The notes under the pieces: generated by a model
The model's database searches: none
Seen by the model: the letters and a program-made list of their open reading frames with translations, nothing else
What the model was told of the DNA's origin: nothing
Translations under genes and position numbers: made by a program
DNA from: Zhenhengia yiwuensis
GTDB lineage: Bacteria; Bacillota; Clostridia; Lachnospirales; Cellulosilyticaceae
Length of the DNA stretch: 42,436 nucleotides
Reading direction: 5' to 3'
Assembly (NCBI RefSeq): GCF_014384995.1
Contig: NZ_JACRSY010000028.1
Span: 1 to 42,436, forward strand
In this document: piece after piece, positions 30,049-39,852 of the stretch
Layout: each line of letters opens with the position of its first letter
How positions within the stretch are numbered: the stretch's first letter is position 1

Positions 30049-30921
30049 TTATTTACCTCTCTTACTATCTTTATCTATATCTCTATGCTGAATTGTTACT
30101 GCATTACCACATTTTTTTAGATAATTATAGAGGGCATTACCAATAACGACCGAACGGTGTTTCCCTCCTGTGCAACCAATCCCTATAACGAGTTGATTTT
30201 TGCCTTCTTTAGTATAGTGAGGAATAAGGAAGTCTATCATGTCTTTAAGTTTTTCTGTAAATTGACGTGTTACTTCAAAACTCATAACATAGTCTTCCAC
30301 TTTCTTATTATTTCCTGTAAGTGGTCTAAGTTCTGATATATAGTATGGATTTGGCGCAAAACGTACATCAAAGACTAAATCTGCATCTATAGGTACACCA
30401 TACTTAAACCCAAATACGAGAATAGTAATCATGAGATTTTGAAAATCTGCTTTCTGAGTGAAAATATTATAAATCACATCTTTTACATCTTTCGGTAAAA
30501 GATGTGTACTATCAATAATATAATCTGCTTTATTCTTAACTTCTGTCAAGATAAGGCGCTCTTTTTCTATTCCTTCCTGAATACGCTCATTACGTGCAAG
30601 AGGATGAAGCCTTCTTGTTTCTTTATAGCGTTTAATGAGCACCTCATCTAAACAGTCAAAAAAGATAATTTTGTATTCATATCCTGCTACTTTTAATGCA
30701 TCTAAACTTGTAAATAAGTCATCAAATAAGATGCCACCTCTTATGTCTATCCCTAAGACTACCTTATCATAATGTTGTCTTTTGTCTACGATAAGACTTG
30801 CAAAGTTTGGAATAAGTGTTGGTGGTAAATTATCTACACAATAATATCCCATGTCTTCTAAACAGTTAATTGCTGTACTCTTACCTGCTCCAGACATACC
30901 CGTAACAATAATAAATTCCAT
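30049..30921 (-). CDS. rapZ: RapZ/YvcJ nucleotide-binding protein
   Basis: 290 residues. Walker A GMSGAGKSTA at residues ~8-17 and the C-terminal RapZ domain FKYGVPIDADLVFDVRFAPNPYYISELRPLTGNNKKVEDYVM ... VIGIGCTGGKHRSVVI are intact. In Enterobacteria RapZ directs decay of a small RNA that controls GlmS; in Bacillus YvcJ hydrolyses nucleotides and influences competence. Which role applies in clostridia is unclear. It follows murB by 3 bases in the operon. Confidence 0.95.
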   Translation of the reverse strand: MEFIIVTGMSGAGKSTAINCLEDMGYYCVDNLPPTLIPNFASLIVDKRQHYDKVVLGIDIRGGILFDDLFTSLDALKVAGYEYKIIFFDCLDEVLIKRYKETRRLHPLARNERIQEGIEKERLILTEVKNKADYIIDSTHLLPKDVKDVIYNIFTQKADFQNLMITILVFGFKYGVPIDADLVFDVRFAPNPYYISELRPLTGNNKKVEDYVMSFEVTRQFTEKLKDMIDFLIPHYTKEGKNQLVIGIGCTGGKHRSVVIGNALYNYLKKCGNAVTIQHRDIDKDSKRGK

Positions 30922-30924
30922 CCT

Positions 30925-31839
30925 TTATCTTTCTCCTATCATTTTAACCTCTGGCTCTATTTGTACATCAAACTTACTTTTTACTTCTTCTTGAATATAG
31001 TGAATAAGATCTAATATATCTTGGCAAGTTGCATGATCTTTATTAATAACAAAACCACAGTGTTTTTCTGAAACTTGTGCGCCACCTAACTGATAGCCAC
31101 GTAGTCCTGCATCCATAATAAGTTTTCCTGCAAAGTGTCCTACTGGGCGTTTAAAAGTACTTCCTGCACTTGGATACTCTAAAGGCTGTTTATCACGTCT
31201 TCTTTGCATAAGGTCCTTCATCTTAGCTGAAATGGCTTCTTTATCACTACCCTCAAGACACATTGTAGCCTTAATAACTGTATAACCTAGTCTGCTTATA
31301 ATACTCTTACGATATTCAAGTTCTAGTTCTTCTACTGATAAGGTTCTAACCTGCCCCTTATCATCGATTACTGTAGCAGATTCTAAAACTTGTTTCATCT
31401 CTCCATCATAAGCTCCTGCATTCATTGTTACTGCCCCACCAAGGGTCCCTGGAATACCATGTGCAAACTCAAGACCTGTTAATCCATGCTCTAAAGCTGT
31501 ATTTGCAATTTTTGAAAGTAATGCACCTGCATAGGCTGTAATGCAATTCCCTTCTACTGTAATATCTGACATTTGCCTATAAACTTCAATAATGACACCT
31601 CTAAAACCTTTATCTGTAACAAGTAAGTTACTTCCATTCCCAATAACATAATAAGGTACATTTTGACTTTTACATACCTCTATAGCATACACAAGCTCTT
31701 CTTCCGACCTAGGAATTACATAAAGATCAGCTGGTCCGCCAACTTTAAAAGTTGTATGCTTATTCATCATTTCATCTTCTATAATATACTCACGATTGAT
31801 TTTTTTCTCTAGTAAATGAATAATATTAGTTCTATTCAT
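30925..31839 (-). CDS. murB: UDP-N-acetylenolpyruvoylglucosamine reductase
   Basis: 304 residues from the ATG at 31839, set by AAGGAG 8 bases upstream; a GTG three codons earlier lies inside that site. FAD-dependent MurB makes UDP-MurNAc, the second committed step of peptidoglycan precursor synthesis. Motifs: HTTFKVGGPADLYVIP, IGNGSNLLVTDKG, GLEFAHGIPGTLGGAVTMNAGAYDGEM, and the catalytic Ser in PSAGSTFKRP. The short C-terminus fits the type IIb-like form of Gram-positives. First gene of the rapZ-yvcK-whiA-crh-like operon. Confidence 0.95.
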   Translation of the reverse strand: MNRTNIIHLLEKKINREYIIEDEMMNKHTTFKVGGPADLYVIPRSEEELVYAIEVCKSQNVPYYVIGNGSNLLVTDKGFRGVIIEVYRQMSDITVEGNCITAYAGALLSKIANTALEHGLTGLEFAHGIPGTLGGAVTMNAGAYDGEMKQVLESATVIDDKGQVRTLSVEELELEYRKSIISRLGYTVIKATMCLEGSDKEAISAKMKDLMQRRRDKQPLEYPSAGSTFKRPVGHFAGKLIMDAGLRGYQLGGAQVSEKHCGFVINKDHATCQDILDLIHYIQEEVKSKFDVQIEPEVKMIGER

Positions 31840-31918
31840 TAATTCCACTCCTTGATTTTACCTCTAGTCGGTTATTATTTATAATATACCTTATTTTATA
31901 GGGTAATGATAGTATTTT

Positions 31919-34900
31919 TTATAACTTGAACTGCGCTGAGCTACCTTTACTAGTTCTTGTAATTTCAAGGCGTGCTGGAATTTGTTCCCTAAGTTCTTTT
32001 ACGTGTGAAATAATCCCTACTAACCTACCTGTGTCTTGTAAACTGAGTAAAGTTTTAATAGCAAGTTCTAGAGATTGCTCATCTAGTGTTCCAAATCCCT
32101 CATCAATAAACATAGTATCTAAGCTAGATGCTCCCGCCAGCCTTGAGATAACATCTGCAAGACCTAGTGCAAGTGCAAGTGCTGCCATAAAGCTTTCTCC
32201 CCCAGATAGAGTACTGACAGGTCTAGTCTGACCTACATAATGGTCAATAACAGCAATATCTAAACCAGACTGAGCATTTTTACGCTTCATGTCACCTGTA
32301 CGATATAGCTCATATCTTGAAGTTGTCATAGGACGTAGCTTCTGATTAGCACTTTCTAATACTTCATCAAAGATACTACTTTGAATATAGCGCTCAAAAG
32401 ATAAACCTTTACTATTTTTCCCTTTTGCCATTTGTGCCATGGTTCCTATAATGTGCTGCTTCTTAGCAACTGCTTTACTTTCCTCATAAAGAGCTTCTAT
32501 ACCTTGCTCAACTTCTTCATAAAGCATAATATGACACTCTAAATCTGCTCCTTCAAGTTGCAATTTCTCTTTTTCTTTATCAAGTACTTCAAAATGCTCC
32601 TTAGCTTCTATAAGCATTTCAATACGAAAATCAGCTACCTTTATTTCTAGTACTTTCTTGTTCTCTTCTAAAATAGCTTTTTGAGTATAATATGCCTTAA
32701 TCTTCTCTTGTAGCGATTCTAATTCATTAACTTTTAATTTAAGTACCTCATAAGTTTGTAAATCTTCAATTTGTCCTTCATTTAAAGCCTTATTAAAACT
32801 GTCTTCAGCTTTTATCACCTTTGCCTTTAAATCACTTAAGACTTTTTCCTTTTCTTCAAGCATACCAATGATTTTAGAAAGCTGTACTTTAACCTTCTCT
32901 AATTCATCTTGAAGACGCTGCATACGCGCCTCAAAGGCTTTTCGCTCCTCCTCTAAAGCCTTCATTTGCGCAAGAAGCTGATCTCGAGTTGCCATACCTT
33001 CTGGCAACTCACTCCTAATTGCTTCTACTCTACTCTTATGCAGTTCAAGCTGAGTTTGACACGTATAAATGGCTTCTTTTATTTTCTCAAGTGTATTCAT
33101 TTCAAGTGTCACTTTACTTCTATCTTGTTCAATCATCCCAGTAAGCTTTTCAATTTCTTGAAGTTTTCTTTCATTAGCTCCTAATCTTTCTTCTACTTGC
33201 CCTTTATAAGTCGATGTAATCTCTTCTGCTGACTGATTTATTTTCTCTACATAACTATTTATTCTTTTATCTAGATGTGTAATATCTTCATTTAAGCTCT
33301 TTCCACGTATGAGAATGCTATTTTGCTCTTCTTCTTTTTTGCTGATTTCTGCAATGTAAGTACTTCTCTTAGTCTCTAACTTTTTCATAATCTCTGGATT
33401 TACAAGTGTCTGGCCTGACTTTGCCTTATGTGGATGCTCTGTACTGCCACATACAGGACATGGCTTACCTTCTTCGAGATGTTCTGCCATAATACTTGCT
33501 TGTCCATTCATCCATGCTAGTGTAACTTCATCATACTGTACTTTTAACTGCATCTCTTCTTTTTTAAGCTTTTCTAGGTTTTGTGCAATAACTTTATATT
33601 GATTACGTAAGGTTATAAGCTCTGCTGATTTTCGCGCTTTTTCACCTTGGCATTCTAATATATATTCTATAGCTTGAAGGGTAACCTTTCCTTCCTGAAT
33701 GCTTTTTGCTAAAGTGTCTTTATCTTTCAGCTTTATTTCTGCTTCATTGATACGTATTTCATAAGCTTTTATAATCTTTTCTATACGTTCCTTCTCTATT
33801 TCTAGCTTCTGCTTATCCTGTTCATATTTTTGCTGAGCACTCATAAGTTCCCCTAGACTATCTATCTTAGGTAAATAACTTTCTAATGCAAGATATCTAC
33901 CTTTGTCCGCTTCTATTTTAGCGGCTTCTTCTTTACTATCTTCCTGTATTTTTAATAGCTGACTAAGGCTCCCTTCCTCTTTTTCCTTTTCTCTATGCAA
34001 GAGTGTAATAGCCTGTATATTTTGCTTTTCTTCTTCCTGTGCCTTATGCCACTGCTCTTCTACAACTAAAATAGGTTGAAGCTTTTGTAAGCTTTTAACT
34101 TCTTGTTCAAGCTGTCTATAGCTTGTCTCTTCTAAAACAAATCTGTTTAATTTTTCTTTTACCTCTTGAAGTTGCATGTAAGCTGAATGTTTTTCATTTT
34201 GCTGTATTAAAACATTTTGTGCTTTCTCTAGCTCTGTCTTAAGTTCTATTGTTCTAGCTTTATTAGCTTCTTCATAGATTCTATATTCTTTAATAAGGTC
34301 GTGTAAAATTTCACTTACCTCTGGTGTATTATTAAGTAGTTTAGTTTGTAAGTAACTGATAAGCCTTTCATCCTTTTCTTCCTTTAACCTACTTAACAGC
34401 ATCTCATAAGCCATGTTTTTTTCTTTCATGGCTTCAGTAAGTGCATTATTTTTTTCTTCTAGCTGCTTTTCTACACTTTGGTAAATGCCTGTCTCGAAAA
34501 TATCTTGTAAAATTTTTTGTCGTTCTTTACTATCAGCAGTCAGTAGCTCTCTAAACTTGTTTTGTGCAATCATAATCACCTGTCTAAACTGATCTACATT
34601 AAAGACAAGCAATTCTTCTATCTTTCTATCTACTTCTTGAAGTCTTGCCGCTACAAGCTTAAACTCGTCCTCTTCTAGCTTATATAAAAGTGCTTTACCT
34701 TCTTCTACAGTAAACCCTTCACCCCTTTTTTTAGGGCGCTCAAATTTAGGGGTACGAATAACCTTATATTCATCCCCTTTTAAGTAGAAAGTCAAGGTAA
34801 CTTCTGCTGGCTCATCTGTGGTTGCAAACTTACTTCGCATACTTTCTGCTGTACGCTCACCACCATTAGTCTGCCCATAAAGTGCATAACAAATGGCATC

Positions 34901-35035
34901 TAATATGGTTGTCTTACCTGAACCCGTTGGTCCATGTATAAGAAACATATTAATATCTTCTAATAAAGTAAAATCAATGACCTGGCTCCCACCGTAAGGC
35001 CCGAATGCACGCATGGTTAATACTTTAGGCCTCAT
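31919..35035 (-). CDS. sbcC: SbcC exonuclease subunit (Rad50-like)
   Basis: 1038 residues. Head motifs: Walker A HGPTGSGKTTIL near residue 34 and, at the C-terminus, the signature STLSGGESFMAALALALG and Walker B TMFIDEGFGTLDEQSLE. The ~700 residues between are two long coiled-coil arms that meet at the zinc hook CPVCGS (near residue 526). With SbcD it forms the Mre11-Rad50-type complex that cuts hairpins and double-strand ends. It starts four bases into the sbcD end (ATG and TGA overlap). A full-length, apparently intact gene. Confidence 0.96.
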   Translation of the reverse strand: MRPKVLTMRAFGPYGGSQVIDFTLLEDINMFLIHGPTGSGKTTILDAICYALYGQTNGGERTAESMRSKFATTDEPAEVTLTFYLKGDEYKVIRTPKFERPKKRGEGFTVEEGKALLYKLEEDEFKLVAARLQEVDRKIEELLVFNVDQFRQVIMIAQNKFRELLTADSKERQKILQDIFETGIYQSVEKQLEEKNNALTEAMKEKNMAYEMLLSRLKEEKDERLISYLQTKLLNNTPEVSEILHDLIKEYRIYEEANKARTIELKTELEKAQNVLIQQNEKHSAYMQLQEVKEKLNRFVLEETSYRQLEQEVKSLQKLQPILVVEEQWHKAQEEEKQNIQAITLLHREKEKEEGSLSQLLKIQEDSKEEAAKIEADKGRYLALESYLPKIDSLGELMSAQQKYEQDKQKLEIEKERIEKIIKAYEIRINEAEIKLKDKDTLAKSIQEGKVTLQAIEYILECQGEKARKSAELITLRNQYKVIAQNLEKLKKEEMQLKVQYDEVTLAWMNGQASIMAEHLEEGKPCPVCGSTEHPHKAKSGQTLVNPEIMKKLETKRSTYIAEISKKEEEQNSILIRGKSLNEDITHLDKRINSYVEKINQSAEEITSTYKGQVEERLGANERKLQEIEKLTGMIEQDRSKVTLEMNTLEKIKEAIYTCQTQLELHKSRVEAIRSELPEGMATRDQLLAQMKALEEERKAFEARMQRLQDELEKVKVQLSKIIGMLEEKEKVLSDLKAKVIKAEDSFNKALNEGQIEDLQTYEVLKLKVNELESLQEKIKAYYTQKAILEENKKVLEIKVADFRIEMLIEAKEHFEVLDKEKEKLQLEGADLECHIMLYEEVEQGIEALYEESKAVAKKQHIIGTMAQMAKGKNSKGLSFERYIQSSIFDEVLESANQKLRPMTTSRYELYRTGDMKRKNAQSGLDIAVIDHYVGQTRPVSTLSGGESFMAALALALGLADVISRLAGASSLDTMFIDEGFGTLDEQSLELAIKTLLSLQDTGRLVGIISHVKELREQIPARLEITRTSKGSSAQFKL

Positions 35036-36186
35036 TTTCTTTCCTCCTCAATCTGCTTAATAACCTCTCCCATATAAGCAGTTTCTTCTTCATCAAAAGT
35101 AGTCTCTCCTACATAATCCATGAAATCTATAAAAAGTTCCGAAAGAGACTTCTTCTTTCTTGCCTCAAACTCACTCTGTTTACTTTCTCTGTCTTTAGAA
35201 GTCGTTTTATTCATTACAAATTCAGCACCTAGTGTATAAGGATAAATTTGTTTCAAAAGGCCTACTACATCTTCCGTTCCTTTACTTTCTATCTTAGCAT
35301 ACACATAGTCCTGTCTCTCTTCTTCTCCCAGCTGTGCACCTGCTTTTACAATAGCCTCAATAGGTCCTTGTACAATTTTCAGGTCACGTTTTGGTTTAAG
35401 GGATACTTCTTCTAATGTAGTAAGTTGCCCATCTACAATCTCTAGTTTCACAAAACACTTTGGCTGGTTTGCTTCAGATATAGAGTATTTTAAAAGTGAA
35501 CCGCTGTATCTAATATGCTCACTCCCTATAGCTTGTGGCTTATGTAAATGCCCTAGTGCAGTATAAGTAAAAGGCTTAAAACAATCTGCTCCTACCATTT
35601 CAGCGGTTCCAACAGCACATAATCTACGCTCAGAATCAGATAAGTCTCCCCCTGCTACAAAAGCATGTACTACTAATAAAGTGGCCCTATCATTTTTTTC
35701 TTTTTCTATTTGCCTTGTTAAATAACGCATGGCATCATCATGGCGTTTAATGGTTTCATCTCCTGCTATTTCACGTACATAGGCTGGCTCCATATAAGGA
35801 ATGAGATAGACATCTATAGTCTCACTTCCTTCAATAGTTACCTGTTGGTAGCCCTTTTCACATTCTCCTACTATATAGAGGTGCTTACTTGCAAAAAGCT
35901 CACTTCCAAAGTGAATACGCGTATTACTATCATGATTTCCAGCAATAATAACTGTAGGTATCTCTAGTCTACCGATGACCTGGCTAATAAATTGATTAAA
36001 AAGAGCTACCGCCTCCTCATTAGGCAGTGATTTATCATATACATCTCCTGCTATAATAAGAAGTTCTATCTTCTCTTGTATCATATATTCTATAAGCTGA
36101 TCTAACATATATGCTTGATCTTCAATTAAACTATATCCATGTAATGTACGTCCTAAATGCCAATCTGAAGTATGTAAGATTTTCAT
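35032..36186 (-). CDS. sbcD: SbcD exonuclease subunit (Mre11-like)
   Basis: 384 residues from the ATG at 36186, behind GAGGTGG. Metallophosphoesterase motifs of Mre11-type nucleases are intact: HTSDWHLGRTL, IIAGDVYDKSLP, IAGNHDSNTRIHFGS, LVVHAFVAGG and FTYTALGHLHKPQ. It is the nuclease half of SbcCD, acting on DNA ends and hairpins. The C-terminal ~100 residues are the capping and SbcC-contact region. Operon with sbcC. Confidence 0.96.
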   Translation of the reverse strand: MKILHTSDWHLGRTLHGYSLIEDQAYMLDQLIEYMIQEKIELLIIAGDVYDKSLPNEEAVALFNQFISQVIGRLEIPTVIIAGNHDSNTRIHFGSELFASKHLYIVGECEKGYQQVTIEGSETIDVYLIPYMEPAYVREIAGDETIKRHDDAMRYLTRQIEKEKNDRATLLVVHAFVAGGDLSDSERRLCAVGTAEMVGADCFKPFTYTALGHLHKPQAIGSEHIRYSGSLLKYSISEANQPKCFVKLEIVDGQLTTLEEVSLKPKRDLKIVQGPIEAIVKAGAQLGEEERQDYVYAKIESKGTEDVVGLLKQIYPYTLGAEFVMNKTTSKDRESKQSEFEARKKKSLSELFIDFMDYVGETTFDEEETAYMGEVIKQIEEERK

Positions 36187-36283
36187 TATTTCCACCTCTT
36201 TCATTCTCATTTTTGTCCAGTTTTCTTTTATCTATACAAATGAAAAGCAGTAAACCTGTATTTAGGTTACTGCCTATAGTCTC

Positions 36284-36622
36284 TCATAGTGTAATAACAG
36301 TCTCTGCATCCAATAGAATATCTGTAATTTCACTCATATTTGTAATTCGACCTGCTAGTAAAGCTTTTTGATTACATACTTTATAAACACAGGTTCCACA
36401 TGCTAATAGCTCTACACCCTGCTCTTCTAATGCCACTAATACCTCTAAATAACGTGAGCCTTGTACAAGAAGTTTTACTCCAGAGTTATAAAAAATAATA
36501 GCATCTGGCTTTTTAAGACTAGCCAGCACTTTTCTTAGGAAAACAGCAAGTAGCGTCTGACCTACTCCCTCATCTCCTTTTCCTAGTGCTTCGCTATTTA
36601 CAATAATAACCTTCGCATACAT
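36284..36622 (-). CDS. DsrE-like domain protein (YedF C-terminal type)
   Basis: 112 residues. MYAKVIIVNSEALGKGDEGVGQTLLAVFLRKVLASLKKPDAIIFYNSGVKLL is the DsrE/F-like opening with the GKGDEGVG loop. Then comes GVELLACGTCVYKVCNQ, with CGTC and a further Cys as possible sulfur or selenium carriers. Proteins annotated YedF normally have an N-terminal TusA/SirA-like domain before this one; here it is absent and the start is well set by GGAGGAAG. So it is a single-domain relative. No selenium genes lie nearby, so a selenium role is unproven. Confidence 0.75.
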   Translation of the reverse strand: MYAKVIIVNSEALGKGDEGVGQTLLAVFLRKVLASLKKPDAIIFYNSGVKLLVQGSRYLEVLVALEEQGVELLACGTCVYKVCNQKALLAGRITNMSEITDILLDAETVITL

Positions 36623-36672
36623 ATAGACTTCCTCCTATACGCTACTCTATCTATATAGTATGCAAAAAGTTA

Positions 36673-37041
36673 CTATTTGTTCTTTTTAGCTTTTTTTACA
36701 AAGTAAATAATTTCAAGTACACCTGCTGCAATTGTTGCTGCTAAAAATACTAAGTTAGTCACAAAGCCTGCAATTGCAATTCCTTTACTACGTTTGTTAC
36801 GCATACCTGTTGCACCAAGTACTGTGCCTACAATTGTAATTGGAAGACCTATAAGAGGAATAATCCATGCAACTGAGCTAATAATACCTAGAATGAAAGA
36901 GGTCCATGCATTCGGATTTGGACGTTGTACTGGTACAATATTAGGCACCATTTCTACACAACTATCTGTATCATTTTCACCTGCTACATACTCTTTAGTA
37001 TAGAATTCTATTTCTTCATTTTTTGCATGCTTTTTTTTCAT
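36673..37041 (-). CDS. DUF4190-domain small membrane protein
   Basis: 122 residues. A polar N-terminus (~45 residues) leads into two membrane helices: PNAWTSFILGIISSVAWIIPLIGLPITIVGTVLGATGM and GIAIAGFVTNLVFLAATIAAGVLEIIYFV, with a basic loop between (RNKRSKG) and a Lys tail. This is the DUF4190 plan, with no known reaction. GGAGGAAG precedes the ATG. The potD gene lies on the same strand beyond a terminator, so the gene is transcribed separately. Confidence 0.75.
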   Translation of the reverse strand: MKKKHAKNEEIEFYTKEYVAGENDTDSCVEMVPNIVPVQRPNPNAWTSFILGIISSVAWIIPLIGLPITIVGTVLGATGMRNKRSKGIAIAGFVTNLVFLAATIAAGVLEIIYFVKKAKKNK

Positions 37042-37114
37042 TTCTTACTTCCTCCTTTTATTAAGAACTACTTTTTACTTTATTATATAGGAATATTATA
37101 AATTTTAAAAGAGC

Positions 37115-37154
37115 AAAAGAACCTATCTAGATTATAGCCTAAATAGGTTCTTTT
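37115..37154 (-). terminator. Terminator of the pot operon
   Basis: AAAAGAACCTAT (37115-37126) pairs with ATAGGTTCTTTT (37143-37154), 12 bp perfect, 4 bases beyond the potD stop. Symmetric, but the potD side is the one that needs it. Confidence 0.82.
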
Positions 37155-37158
37155 ATTC

Positions 37159-38217
37159 TTATTGAGATGCGCTTGATTTCGCTTCCATCCAAATACTACT
37201 ATATAATTTAATAACATCTGATGGGTCTGTAAACATTTCCATTTTATCTGTCTCTTCTTCTGATGGATAAGCAACTTCACTATTTCTTATCTCTTCTGGA
37301 AGAAGTGCACGTGCCTCACTGATTGGTGTTGAGTAACCAATATATTCTGCATTTTTTGCTGCAATGTCAGGACGGCATAAGAAATCAATATATTTATAAG
37401 CATTTTCTAAGTTTTCTGCACCTTTTGGTACTACAATTGCATCTACAAAGAAATTAGTTCCTTCTTTTGGAAGTGCAAAAGCTAAGTCTGGATTTTCTTC
37501 TGTCATAACCATAGCATCTCCTGCCCATGCCATCATAAGGGCAGCTTCACCGCTAATCATCTTACCTTTACCTTCATCCCCAACATAGCTTAGTACAAGT
37601 GGTGCTTGTTTAATAAGTTCTTGTTTTGCTTCTTCAAGTTCTTTAGGATCTCTTGTATTCATAGAATAGCCTAACTTTTTAAGAGCTGCCATAATACCTT
37701 CACGTTCACTATCATATACAAAGATTTTACCTGCATATCTTTCATCCCAAAGAGCATTCCAACTATCTACTGGTTCTTCTACCATTGTTGTATTATAGAT
37801 AATTCCTACCGTTCCCCACATATATGGTATAGAATACTGGTTATTTGGGTCGTATGGAAGGTTTTTAAAACGCTCATCTATTTTAGGATAATTCGTAAGC
37901 TTTGTCACATCAATAGGCTCTAACATATCATTATTGATCATTTTTTCTATCATATAATCTGAAGGTATTGCAATATCATAACTTACATTACCTGGCTCAA
38001 GTTTTTGGAACATCTCTTCATTTGTCCCAAATTCAGAATAAATAACACGAATACCTGTTTCTTCTTCAAATATTTTATTGACTTCTGGATCAATATAATC
38101 TCCCCAGTTAAATACTTTAACTACTGGCTTATCATCATTATTACCGCATCCTGTTAAAGTAATTGCCATAGTTCCTGCTAAAGCCATTCCTAAAAATAGC
38201 CTTGATAATTTTCTCAT
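37159..38217 (-). CDS. potD: Spermidine/putrescine-binding lipoprotein PotD
   Basis: 352 residues. The signal peptide ends in lipobox LTGC (Cys24). The mature part opens with VVKVFNWGDYIDPEVNKIFEEETGIRVIYSEFGTNEEMFQKLEPG, the PotD/PotF opening with the aromatic residue and Asp of the polyamine pocket, followed by YDIAIPSDYMIEKMI and a typical middle. It binds spermidine or putrescine outside the cell and delivers it to PotBC. Last gene of potABCD, preceded at a 26-base gap by potC. Exact ligand is not determinable. Confidence 0.94.
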   Translation of the reverse strand: MRKLSRLFLGMALAGTMAITLTGCGNNDDKPVVKVFNWGDYIDPEVNKIFEEETGIRVIYSEFGTNEEMFQKLEPGNVSYDIAIPSDYMIEKMINNDMLEPIDVTKLTNYPKIDERFKNLPYDPNNQYSIPYMWGTVGIIYNTTMVEEPVDSWNALWDERYAGKIFVYDSEREGIMAALKKLGYSMNTRDPKELEEAKQELIKQAPLVLSYVGDEGKGKMISGEAALMMAWAGDAMVMTEENPDLAFALPKEGTNFFVDAIVVPKGAENLENAYKYIDFLCRPDIAAKNAEYIGYSTPISEARALLPEEIRNSEVAYPSEEETDKMEMFTDPSDVIKLYSSIWMEAKSSASQ

Positions 38218-38243
38218 TTTATTTGATCATCCTTCCCTTTGGT

Positions 38244-39035
38244 TTATAAACTCTTATTAGACTTATTTATTTTTTTTTGTTTTTTACTTGCCATTATATT
38301 AGTTGTAATCAGAATAATAATGATAGTCCCAAACATAATAGTTGAAATAGCATTAATCGTCGGAGCTACCCCTTTACGTGTCATAGAGAATACCTTTATT
38401 GACAAAGTATCTACTCCCGGACCTGTATTAAAGAAACTAATGATAAAATCATCAATAGACAATGTAAAAGCTATAAATAGCCCTGCAAGTACACCTGGTA
38501 AAATTTCAGGTAAAATAACTTTTCTAAATGCATAACTTGGTTTAGCTCCTAAATCTAAAGCTGCTTCATATATGTTATAGTTAAGCTGTTTAAGTTTAGG
38601 CATAATAGATAGAATCACATAAGGTATACTAAATGTAATATGTGACAAAATGAGAGTTGAAATACCTGGTGTCATCCCAAGCGCCCCAAAAAGTAACATT
38701 AATGATACCCCTGTTACAATCTCTGAACTTAATAATGGAATATAAGTAACGTTCATTACAAGACTTTTTTTCCAGCCTGTCATACGTTCAATCCCAATAG
38801 CTGCAAAAGTTCCAATTATGGTCGCTATAATCGAAGATACTACTGCAACTAATATAGTATTTGAAAAAGCTTGCTGAATACTATAATCTTTAAATATTTC
38901 TTCATACCATCTAAGGGTAAACCCCTTCCAAATTGGTAGTTTAGAATCGTTAAAGGAGTACACCATTAAAATGGCTACAGGCGCATACATAATAAGCAAA
39001 ATAAATGCTACATATGACTTTTTTATAAATTTCAT
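38244..39035 (-). CDS. potC: Polyamine ABC transporter permease PotC
   Basis: 263 residues from the ATG at 39035, whose bases overlap the potB TGA (TGATGA), a coupled start; the TTG one codon earlier is less likely. Six membrane helices. The EAA loop EAALDLGAKPSYAFRKVILPEILPGVLAGLFIAFTLSIDDFIISFF marks it as a PotC-type permease. It forms the channel with PotB. Confidence 0.94.
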   Translation of the reverse strand: MKFIKKSYVAFILLIMYAPVAILMVYSFNDSKLPIWKGFTLRWYEEIFKDYSIQQAFSNTILVAVVSSIIATIIGTFAAIGIERMTGWKKSLVMNVTYIPLLSSEIVTGVSLMLLFGALGMTPGISTLILSHITFSIPYVILSIMPKLKQLNYNIYEAALDLGAKPSYAFRKVILPEILPGVLAGLFIAFTLSIDDFIISFFNTGPGVDTLSIKVFSMTRKGVAPTINAISTIMFGTIIIILITTNIMASKKQKKINKSNKSL

Positions 39036-39847
39036 CAAAATAGGCCGCCTCCTTTATCAAATGAATCTTTCTTAGACATAAAGACAAGCGTAATCAATAT
39101 AATAATCATTAAAATAACAGATAAGGCTGAACCAAATGCCCAATCGCCTGTCTTGTTAAATTGTTGCTCAATAAGGTCACCTAAAAGCGTTGTTTTACCA
39201 CCACCTAATAATCTAGATACTAAGAATGTTGTAAGTGCTGGCATAAATACCATTACAATACCTGTTATAACACCAGGCATACTTAATGGTAAAATAATAC
39301 GCTTAAAGGTTGTAAATTTATCTGCTCCTAAATCATAGGAAGCTTCAATAACATTTTTATCAATTTTACAAAGTACATTATAAATTGGTAACACCATAAA
39401 TGGGAAGAAATTATACACATTCCCAAATACAATAGCACTTTTTTTATATAAAAATTGCATTGTTGGCAGTCCCATACTACTTAATAGGCTATTTACTACA
39501 CCTGTATCCTGTAATAAATATCCCCATGCATAAGTACGAAGTAAAGAATTCATCCACATTGGCAAAATAACAAGAAGTAAAATAATCCCTTTTGCTGACA
39601 TTTCTTTACTACTTAAAATCATTGCTAATGGATAAGCTAATACAAGACAAATTACTGTACTAATAAAAGCAATGCCTATAGAATCCATAATATTTCCTAA
39701 ATATCTTGGATTAAGCACTTGCTTATATCCTTGTAAAGTGAAAATACCTTTATCAAAAAAACTATAATATACAATGATAAGTACAGGTACGACAACGAAA
39801 ATACTCGCCCATATTACATAGGGTAGTGCTAATCTTTTTTTATCCAA
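39035..39847 (-). CDS. potB: Polyamine ABC transporter permease PotB
   Basis: 270 residues. The start is a TTG at 39847, with AGGGGG 8 bases upstream; the longer frame to 39946 overlaps potA deeply and lacks a ribosome binding site. MDKKRLALPYVIWASIFVVVPVLIIVYYSFF is the first helix of PotB, and EASYDLGADKFTTFKRIILPLSMPGVITG is the permease loop. Six membrane helices. It lies five bases after the potA stop. Confidence 0.92.
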   Translation of the reverse strand: MDKKRLALPYVIWASIFVVVPVLIIVYYSFFDKGIFTLQGYKQVLNPRYLGNIMDSIGIAFISTVICLVLAYPLAMILSSKEMSAKGIILLLVILPMWMNSLLRTYAWGYLLQDTGVVNSLLSSMGLPTMQFLYKKSAIVFGNVYNFFPFMVLPIYNVLCKIDKNVIEASYDLGADKFTTFKRIILPLSMPGVITGIVMVFMPALTTFLVSRLLGGGKTTLLGDLIEQQFNKTGDWAFGSALSVILMIIILITLVFMSKKDSFDKGGGLF

Positions 39848-39852
39848 TTTTC

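Noticed and set aside
31926..32231. 101-residue plus-strand frame opposite sbcC
   Set aside because: Antisense to the conserved ATPase end of SbcC; Ser/Ala-rich shadow.
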